The position numbers and the translations under genes are program-made. From positions 1 through 6,613 of the forward strand of contig CAIQCE010000049.1 of the NCBI GenBank assembly GCA_903870185.1: a stretch of 6,613 bases of DNA, given 5' to 3'. Below are positions 1 to 5,455 of the stretch, piece after piece. The notes beneath the pieces were generated by a model, which was given only the letters and a program-made list of their open reading frames with translations, was not told the origin of the DNA and ran no database searches. Numbering within the stretch: position 1 is the first letter of the stretch; each line of letters starts with the position of its first letter. The DNA is from an uncultured Gammaproteobacteria bacterium (GTDB lineage Bacteria > Pseudomonadota > Gammaproteobacteria > Coxiellales > Coxiellaceae).

Positions 1-1280
1 GATCTTGCTCCTGTATCCTTAAAGGCCGGTATCAATACACCAGTGGCATAGTTGCCGGAGCCGATAAATGCCACAGCCGGCGTTTTATTTTTCCCGACTC
101 CAGTCCTAGCTTGAACATTTGTAGTTAACCTCACGGTGGACGTCCGTACCTGCGCGTCAGGTTTTTCCAAAACCGATGGGTATTCCAACACTATGCCCAT
201 GGAAGGCTCGCTGCCCCCAACCACTGCATAAGCTGCCTCGATCATCTCCAAACTAAACCGATGTGAAATAAGCGGCATTACATTAAGCCGCCCACTCGCC
301 ATCATGTCCAACACGGCTTCCAGGTTTCGCTGTTCAGTCCAGCGCACAAAGCCTACCGGATAATCTTGTCCTTTTTCTTCGTAGTTCGGGTCATAGCGAC
401 CCGGCCCATATGACGCCGACACTTGAAAAGTCAGCTCTTTCTTAAAGAAATCGTCGCGCGACAGTTCCAGCCCGGTTACACCTACCAGCACAATCCGGCC
501 ACGCTTGCGGCACATCAGCGCAGCCTGGTGCATAGGCTCACTGCTTTTTGTGGCTGCGGTCACTATGACGGCATCCACACCACGTCCACGAGAGAAGCGC
601 TCTGCTATCCTTACAGGGTCCTCACCCGCACCCAAGTCAACTACCTCGGCACCGAATGATTTAGCCAGTGCCAAACGGTCAACATCAAAATCAATACCCA
701 GAACGCGGCAACCATGCGCCCGCAGCAATTGAACCGTAAGCTGCCCAATTAACCCCAAACCAGTCACCACTACCGCCTCTCCCAGCGTTGGTTGCACAAG
801 TCGAATGCCTTGTAAGGCAATCGCCCCCAGCACAGTGAAAGTCGCTTCATCGTCACTAACTGCATCAGGTATGTGTGCACACAGATTGACAGGCACGCTC
901 ACTACCTCAGCATGCTTCCCATTGGACGCAATACGGTCTCCAACTTCAAAGCCTGTAACACCCCTACCCGCTTCCAGCACCACACCCACATTGCAGTAGC
1001 CCAGAGGCAAAGGCTGGTCAAGCTTGTTACGCACTGCATCCAGTGTTGGCATCAATCCATCGGTCTTAATCTTTTCAAGAACCATGCGCACCTTGTCTGG
1101 CTGTTGGCGAGCTTTGTCGATGGGGTTGGCCTTGCCAAAGTCCACCATCATTCGCTCAGTACCAGCAGATATCAATGATCGCCTTGTGCGAACTAAAAGC
1201 TGCCCTGTCGCAACTTGAGGACAAGGAACTTCAATTGAAGTAGTTATTCCGTTACTTAGATTTTGTAGGATTTGTTTCAT
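1..1280 (-). CDS. Bi-domain oxidoreductase: zinc-free MDR dehydrogenase fused to Gfo/Idh/MocA (partial, 3' end outside window)
   Basis: The frame is open from the ATG at 1280 to the left edge: 426 whole codons plus two bases. Residues 1 to about 370 form a medium-chain dehydrogenase/reductase domain: an N-terminal block with LISAGTERMM (36-45) and ARQQPDKV (57-64), LGYCNVGVV (93-101), the Rossmann motif TGLGLIGQL (173-181), and a substrate-domain end at GIVLEYPS (362-369). A Ser/Thr/Lys-rich linker (about 370-400) leads to a second Rossmann start, AVAFIGSGNYATG (402-414), which opens a Gfo/Idh/MocA domain. Family members are about 700-720 residues, so some 280-290 are missing. The usual catalytic zinc ligands of MDR enzymes are absent (GYC replaces GHE). 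The family occurs in surface-polysaccharide loci, often next to a heparinase II/III-like gene, which would lie off the left edge. Its reaction is not established; NAD(P)-dependent sugar oxidation or reduction is inferred. There is no clear Shine-Dalgarno (AATTTAAAAAATTAC before the ATG), so translation may depend on coupling to asnB 13 bp upstream. GC is about 52%. Confidence 0.9.
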   Translation of the reverse strand, partial: MKQILQNLSNGITTSIEVPCPQVATGQLLVRTRRSLISAGTERMMVDFGKANPIDKARQQPDKVRMVLEKIKTDGLMPTLDAVRNKLDQPLPLGYCNVGVVLEAGRGVTGFEVGDRIASNGKHAEVVSVPVNLCAHIPDAVSDDEATFTVLGAIALQGIRLVQPTLGEAVVVTGLGLIGQLTVQLLRAHGCRVLGIDFDVDRLALAKSFGAEVVDLGAGEDPVRIAERFSRGRGVDAVIVTAATKSSEPMHQAALMCRKRGRIVLVGVTGLELSRDDFFKKELTFQVSASYGPGRYDPNYEEKGQDYPVGFVRWTEQRNLEAVLDMMASGRLNVMPLISHRFSLEMIEAAYAVVGGSEPSMGIVLEYPSVLEKPDAQVRTSTVRLTTNVQARTGVGKNKTPAVAFIGSGNYATGVLIPAFKDTGAR

Positions 1281-1293
1281 GTAATTTTTTAAA

Positions 1294-3195
1294 TTAGACC
1301 GGTGCATCCAAATAGGTCCGGCACCAAATCTCAATGCACAAAAGTGATAGCAAGGTATAACTCGCATCTACTTTGCCAGCATCATTGGCCACAATGAGAT
1401 TTTGTACCGCAGTCGGCTCAAACAATCCACGTCGCTTAATACTATCTACCGACAAAAGATCTCCTAACAGCTCTCGCAAATCGTGCTTCATCCACCGCCG
1501 CAAAGGCGCACCAAAGCCAGACTTCGGTCGATAAATCACTTCATGAGGCAAATAAGGTTCCATCGCCTTTTTCAATATCCATTTGCCCTCGCTACCACGT
1601 TGCTTTAAGTTGAGCGGGATTCTCGCCGCAAATTCGACCAGTTCCAAATCGAGAAATGGCACACGAACCTCAACTCCTACTGCCATTGACATTTTGTCGG
1701 TATAGATCAAATTATGATCTGCTAGGAAAAAGCGCTGTTCAAGAGCTAGCATTCTGTCTAAAGGCGCGACGCTATTTGGCAAGGGATTTAGAAAATCAAG
1801 CATAGGGGACGCTGCAAGTTGAGCACCCAAAGCATGACGGGTCTCTGGCGTATATAGGTCCAATAAATCGGACTCCCGCGCCCAGCGAAAATATTCCACC
1901 AGCCGGTTATCACCTTCGAGCGCAGCACCGCTGAATAACTTAGATAGTCGTCTAGTAAATGCACGATGCTGATCCAAGCCGGCTGTCGTCTGCGCCAAAC
2001 CACTACGTACACCATGCGGCAGCCAGCGCCAAAAGTGCTCTGCCTGCAACGCTCTGTGGCGCCGGTACCCGGTAAACAAGTCATCACCCCCTGCGCCAGA
2101 GAGCAACACCTTGATACCCTCATTGCGCGCTAGTTGGCTGATGTAAAGCACATTAAGCGGTGCTGGGTCAGCCAAGGGTTCGTCCAGTTGTGCCACCATA
2201 CGCTCAAGATCATTCGCCATTTGGTTGGCATCAATAGACACCACATTAAGGGGCACGCCTAAATGTTTAGCTACCTTGCGGGCATAAGGCAAATCATCGG
2301 TTGAGCCAGATTCCCGTACTCCTTTTGATTCAATCGTAAAGCAATTAATATTTGGATTAATTTCCTTGGCAAATGCCACGATTGCACTTGAATCCAATCC
2401 CCCAGATAGGAATGCACCCACAGGTACATCAGCCATCATTTGTCGCTGAACGGCTTGACGCAAATGGGTCGTAGTCCCGGCTATTGATGAAGCATCATTC
2501 AAATCGGATGCTTTTCCCCGAAACACTGGCAACTGATACCAACTCCATTGCCTCGAAATCTGCCCTGCTCGAACCAACAAAGCATGCCCAGGTAACAATT
2601 TCCGAATATCTTTAAGTGGTGTACCTTCGCCCGGGCACCAAAGAAAACTAAGGTATCTGTGAAGTGATGCAATATCCAAAGTACGTGCTTCAGGAACAAG
2701 ATGCAGCAAAGCCTTTATTTCACTAGCAAAGGCAAATGAACCATTCTTTGTGGAGTAGTAAAGAGGCTTAATTCCAAGCGGATCACGAACAAGTAGCATG
2801 GATCCTCTATTTGCGTCCCAAATAGTAAAGGCAAAGATACCGTTTAGACGTGAGAGCATAGCCTCACCCTCGACAAGGTACAAGTTTAATAAAACTTCAG
2901 TATCAGAGTCACCACGAAAAGAAATTCCGCGGCCCTCCAATTCAGAACGAAGCTCGCGATAGTTATATATCTCTCCATTAAATACTAATGCTACAGTTCG
3001 ATCCTCACTAAACATAGGCTGGTGACCAAGTGGTGATAAATCAACAATAGCTAATCGTGTATGACCCAAAGCGATGCCAGCTACTGAATCAATGAAAACA
3101 CCAGAGTCATCTGGACCACGATGACTTATAGAACTAAGTGCTACTTGAAATAAACTAGATTCAAATTTACCGAAAAAGCCAACAATGCCACACAT
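1294..3195 (-). CDS. asnB: Asparagine synthase-type glutamine amidotransferase, probably acting on the surface polysaccharide
   Basis: A two-domain enzyme that releases ammonia from glutamine and uses ATP to adenylate a carboxyl group and turn it into an amide. It has 633 residues. The class II glutaminase domain starts at Cys2 (MCGIVG), exposed when Met1 is removed, with GHTRLAI (44-50), NGEIYN (73-78), GDSDTE (95-100) and RDPLGIKPLYY (137-147). The synthetase domain has the ATP PP-loop SGGLDSS (264-270), LSGAGGDDLF (365-374), VEVRVPFLD (508-516) and RPKSGFGAP (556-564). All expected catalytic residues are present. It is longer than E. coli AsnB (554 residues), as are many bacterial paralogues. 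Relatives in O-antigen loci, such as WbpS of Pseudomonas aeruginosa and WbtH of Francisella, are linked to amidated uronic acids; from context I infer the same here, although free asparagine synthesis cannot be excluded. The 5' third is about 41% GC and the rest about 50% or more. The next gene starts 13 bp after the stop. Confidence 0.93.
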   Translation of the reverse strand: MCGIVGFFGKFESSLFQVALSSISHRGPDDSGVFIDSVAGIALGHTRLAIVDLSPLGHQPMFSEDRTVALVFNGEIYNYRELRSELEGRGISFRGDSDTEVLLNLYLVEGEAMLSRLNGIFAFTIWDANRGSMLLVRDPLGIKPLYYSTKNGSFAFASEIKALLHLVPEARTLDIASLHRYLSFLWCPGEGTPLKDIRKLLPGHALLVRAGQISRQWSWYQLPVFRGKASDLNDASSIAGTTTHLRQAVQRQMMADVPVGAFLSGGLDSSAIVAFAKEINPNINCFTIESKGVRESGSTDDLPYARKVAKHLGVPLNVVSIDANQMANDLERMVAQLDEPLADPAPLNVLYISQLARNEGIKVLLSGAGGDDLFTGYRRHRALQAEHFWRWLPHGVRSGLAQTTAGLDQHRAFTRRLSKLFSGAALEGDNRLVEYFRWARESDLLDLYTPETRHALGAQLAASPMLDFLNPLPNSVAPLDRMLALEQRFFLADHNLIYTDKMSMAVGVEVRVPFLDLELVEFAARIPLNLKQRGSEGKWILKKAMEPYLPHEVIYRPKSGFGAPLRRWMKHDLRELLGDLLSVDSIKRRGLFEPTAVQNLIVANDAGKVDASYTLLSLLCIEIWCRTYLDAPV

Positions 3196-3201
3196 CAGAA
3201 A

Positions 3202-3205
3202 TCCT
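3202..3205 (-). promoter_or_regulatory. Ribosome binding site of asnB
   Basis: The coding strand reads AGGA, then six bases (TTTCTG), then the ATG at 3195. It is the clearest Shine-Dalgarno in the window and confirms the start that places the catalytic Cys at position 2. It suggests asnB is initiated independently of the gene before it, unlike the overlapping glycosyltransferase pair. Confidence 0.7.
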
Positions 3206-3234
3206 ATAATTATTCTTACAAATCAGAAAATATC

Positions 3235-3249
3235 ACTTCACAGTGAAGT
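3235..3249. repeat. 15 bp perfect palindrome over the glycosyltransferase stop codon
   Basis: The arms acttcac (3235-3241) and gtgaagt (3243-3249) are perfect complements around one central base, and the TGA stop of the glycosyltransferase (3240-3238) lies within it. As RNA it would fold as a 6 bp stem with a 3-base loop. On the coding strand it is followed by GATATTTTC, not a clean U-run, so it is at best a weak attenuator or a 3' hairpin between the glycosyltransferase and asnB. Chance is a real alternative. Confidence 0.3.
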
Positions 3250-4218
3250 TAGAATTTTAAAAATCATATCTTTTCGGGTTTGCGAAGAGTATTTTCTTAC
3301 ATTATCAAGACCACGGCGACAAATATCATTGTAGAAATAATCACTTGAAACTAAGCGATCAAGACCATCAGCCAACTCTAATACGTTGTCTCCATAAACA
3401 ACACTATCTTCATTAATTTCAAGAATGCAAGGTTCACGATTTGTAACAACAGGCGTTCCACAAGCTTTAGCTTCAAGTATGGCCAGCCCAAATCCCTCAC
3501 AAATAGAAGGTTGCAAGTAAGCGAATGCAGAGTGAAGCAGTTGTATCTTCTCATCATCAGTAACGCGCCCAAGCAAAAATACGTGCTTTTCTACTCCACA
3601 TTCCACTATCTTTGCACGTACATCACCCACCGCATCACCAAATGATCCACATATCTGAAATATAAATCCAGGGTTTTTCATCAAGAATACAGAAAATGCT
3701 TCGATAGATTCCAATAGCATCTTTCTACAAACGTTGTCACGAGTAAGGTGCGTAACAGTCAATATAGTTTTCTGTTTATTAATTGAAGCAGGAGGATGAT
3801 ACTTTTGTAAATCAACTGCACAGTACACAACTTGAGCTGTTTCGAGCTTTAATCCGTCAAGCTTGGAGAAATCCGCGCGTGAAATAAAAAGGGGGTGATT
3901 TGCTAGCTTCAAAGCGATCATCATCAATATTCGTTTGTGAAAAGGCCAGTCTCTCAACCCTCCACAATTACTGGTATGTACGGCACCTGTTAAAATTGAC
4001 GGAACACCTCGCAGTTTAGCCAAAATAACAGGAAACACTCCGTATCCGAACCACCAGACGAAATAAGCATCACATCTCAAAGTAAGTAGATCCCAGAACT
4101 TATTTACGAGAATAACTTGATGCCCTAAATCACGTAGTGCCTCTATATCAACTTTGTAAAATTCGACAACATCAAAAAGTCGTCTATCTTTTACCTTAGC
4201 AAAAAAACAAATTTTCAC
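3238..4218 (-). CDS. Glycosyltransferase family 4 (GT-B fold)
   Basis: Probable cytoplasmic glycosyltransferase that adds another sugar to the repeat unit. It has 326 residues, short for family 4 (usually about 350-400), but both Rossmann halves look complete. The N-terminal half has MKICFFAKVKD, an aromatic patch DAYFVWWFGYG (50-60) and LRGVPSILTGAVH (69-81), where H81 sits near the place of the family's acceptor-site His. The C-terminal half has a beta-strand start TILTVTHLTR (151-160), the turn VFLLGRVTDDEK (213-224), and an E-x7-E motif in CEGFGLAILEA (E241 and E249) followed by CGTPVV. The start is GTG, chosen because it overlaps the upstream stop and gives a standard family N-terminus. 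There is no signal peptide or clear membrane span; the hydrophobic 52-68 stretch more likely packs in the fold or against the membrane surface. GC is about 40%, like its upstream partner. Sugar specificity is unknown. Confidence 0.87.
   Translation of the reverse strand: MKICFFAKVKDRRLFDVVEFYKVDIEALRDLGHQVILVNKFWDLLTLRCDAYFVWWFGYGVFPVILAKLRGVPSILTGAVHTSNCGGLRDWPFHKRILMMIALKLANHPLFISRADFSKLDGLKLETAQVVYCAVDLQKYHPPASINKQKTILTVTHLTRDNVCRKMLLESIEAFSVFLMKNPGFIFQICGSFGDAVGDVRAKIVECGVEKHVFLLGRVTDDEKIQLLHSAFAYLQPSICEGFGLAILEAKACGTPVVTNREPCILEINEDSVVYGDNVLELADGLDRLVSSDYFYNDICRRGLDNVRKYSSQTRKDMIFKILTSL
4215..4218 (-). promoter_or_regulatory. GTGA stop/start overlap between the two glycosyltransferase genes
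   Basis: On the minus strand the four bases GTGA contain the GTG start of the second glycosyltransferase and the TGA stop of the first. The sequence before the GTG (TAAGAATATGTT) offers only a weak Shine-Dalgarno, so re-initiation by ribosomes finishing the upstream gene is the likely route of translation. This ties the two genes to one transcript and suggests near-equal production of the two enzymes. Confidence 0.75.
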
Positions 4219-5366
4219 AACATATTCTTACGATTAAAAATGGCCTGAGTATATACTTCCATATGCTCGATCCCGCAACGCTCCCAACTAAACAAGTCAA
4301 GTCGCTTGCGTCCATCACTTATAAGCTTATCACGGAGGGCTTCATCATAAGCAGCCAATACTACAGAATTAACCAACTCATCAATGGAAAATGGATCAAA
4401 CTGAAGCGCTGCATTACCTACAACCTCTGGAATAGAGGATGAATTAGAAGAGCATACAGGAGTACCAATTGCAAAGGCCTCTAATGGGGGAATTCCAAAT
4501 CCTTCGTAAAAAGAAGGAAAAACCATTACCCTCGCTCCTTTTACTAAGGCAACCATCTCAATTGTTTCAAGGAAACCAGTAATTTTTACCCTATTCTCCA
4601 ACTTATTTCTTGCAATTGAATCGAAGACACCTTTGGACTTCCACGCAATAGAACCACAAATAACCAAGTCAAACTCCTTAAGCAAATCATTCGACATTGA
4701 TTCAATGAGACGCTCATAATTTTTTCTTGGATGCACCGAACCAATTGCTACTAAATAAGGACGATTTAGACCCAACCTACTGCGCACAGAATTCATATAT
4801 TCTACTGTGCACTCTGAATGTTCAGAAATATCATCAGGTAATCCTATATAGATTGCTCGTCCTTTTTTTTCCACTAATTCGTGCCCAAAAAAACGGCTAA
4901 ACTCGCTTTTGGCATGTTGGGAACCATAAATAATTCCGTCAGCAGCAAGAGCACTTCGTCGAATCAAAAAACGTCCCTCATTTCGATGTACAAATTTATA
5001 GTATTGTGGAGTAGCGAATAGACTTGCATCATACTGCGTAACCACCATTGCAGTCTTACTGTGTCTTACAAATGGAAGGATATAGTTAGGGGAATGATAA
5101 ACATCTGCATAATTCTTTAAAAGTATATCGGGCAGTAAGATTTGCTCCCAGTATTCCCTATAACCATAAGCGCCGTAAGTAGGTGCACAGGCAATGACTT
5201 CAACATTGCTTAATTTATCTAAACCTCCACTGCCTAGCTTTGAAGAGGTGAGCACAATAATATCATTATCTCGATCTAAACTGAGCGTTTTGACTAAATT
5301 ATATGTGTACGCACCTATGCCAGTACGAGCATACTGAGCCATTCTACCATCGATAATTATACGCAT
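4215..5366 (-). CDS. Glycosyltransferase family 4, MtfB/WbdA-like (GT-B fold)
   Basis: Probable cytoplasmic retaining glycosyltransferase that moves a sugar from a nucleotide donor onto the growing lipid-linked repeat unit. Counted from the ATG at 5366 it has 383 residues, a normal length for family 4. The N-terminal half opens with MRIIIDGRM and a GIGAYTYN loop (16-23), typical of the mannosyltransferase B-like subgroup. The C-terminal nucleotide-sugar domain has GSVHPRKN (209-216), with the Arg-Lys expected near the donor phosphates, and an E-x7-E motif in YEGFGIPPLEA (E288 and E296). The usual HD pair of this subgroup reads YD here (Y112-D113). A TTG at 5381 would add five residues (MNFNS), but the ATG gives the standard family N-terminus; neither has a clear Shine-Dalgarno. 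The stop overlaps the start of the next gene by 4 bp, so the two are probably translationally coupled. Donor and acceptor sugars cannot be read from sequence; mannose is only the subgroup's commonest case. Confidence 0.9.
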   Translation of the reverse strand: MRIIIDGRMAQYARTGIGAYTYNLVKTLSLDRDNDIIVLTSSKLGSGGLDKLSNVEVIACAPTYGAYGYREYWEQILLPDILLKNYADVYHSPNYILPFVRHSKTAMVVTQYDASLFATPQYYKFVHRNEGRFLIRRSALAADGIIYGSQHAKSEFSRFFGHELVEKKGRAIYIGLPDDISEHSECTVEYMNSVRSRLGLNRPYLVAIGSVHPRKNYERLIESMSNDLLKEFDLVICGSIAWKSKGVFDSIARNKLENRVKITGFLETIEMVALVKGARVMVFPSFYEGFGIPPLEAFAIGTPVCSSNSSSIPEVVGNAALQFDPFSIDELVNSVVLAAYDEALRDKLISDGRKRLDLFSWERCGIEHMEVYTQAIFNRKNML

Positions 5367-5391
5367 AGAATTAAAATTCAATGTATTAACT

Positions 5392-5433
5392 AAAATAATT
5401 TCTTTAAAATTTAAAATGTGGCTAAATTATTTT
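5392..5433. repeat. AT-only inverted repeat in the wzy-glycosyltransferase gap
   Basis: The only gap above 50 bp in the window lies between the wzy stop and the next start (5367-5455). It is about 19% GC over 5382-5455. Two perfect 10 bp arms, aaaataattt at 5392-5401 and aaattatttt at 5424-5433, are separated by 22 bp. Both arms are purely A/T, so the RNA hairpin would be weak, and such repeats arise by chance at this composition. I see no GC-rich stem with a T-run that would make a factor-independent terminator, and no convincing -35/-10 pair, although an internal promoter in so AT-rich a gap cannot be excluded. Confidence 0.25.
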
Positions 5434-5455
5434 TATTCATAGAAGGTATCAGCAT

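Noticed and set aside
423..1218. Five overlapping plus-strand open frames of 64-101 codons
   Set aside because: They lie antisense to the bi-domain oxidoreductase, whose minus-strand frame is continuous and matches a known family throughout. Their translations are Arg/Ser/Thr/Pro-rich and resemble no protein family.
1281..1293. Possible operon break between asnB and the bi-domain gene
   Set aside because: The 13 bp gap is too short for a terminator plus promoter, and both genes run the same way.
1788..2699. Two minus-strand alternative-frame ORFs inside asnB (1788-2123 and 2499-2699)
   Set aside because: They are shadows of asnB in another frame; no ribosome binding site or recognisable domain is seen.
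3378..3572. 64-codon minus-strand ORF inside the second glycosyltransferase
   Set aside because: It is out of frame within a well-supported glycosyltransferase and has no family features.
5367..5455. Possible terminator or internal promoter between wzy and the first glycosyltransferase
   Set aside because: There is no GC-rich stem with a T-run, and promoter-like hexamers are unavoidable at about 20% GC. Only the AT inverted repeat is listed, at low confidence.
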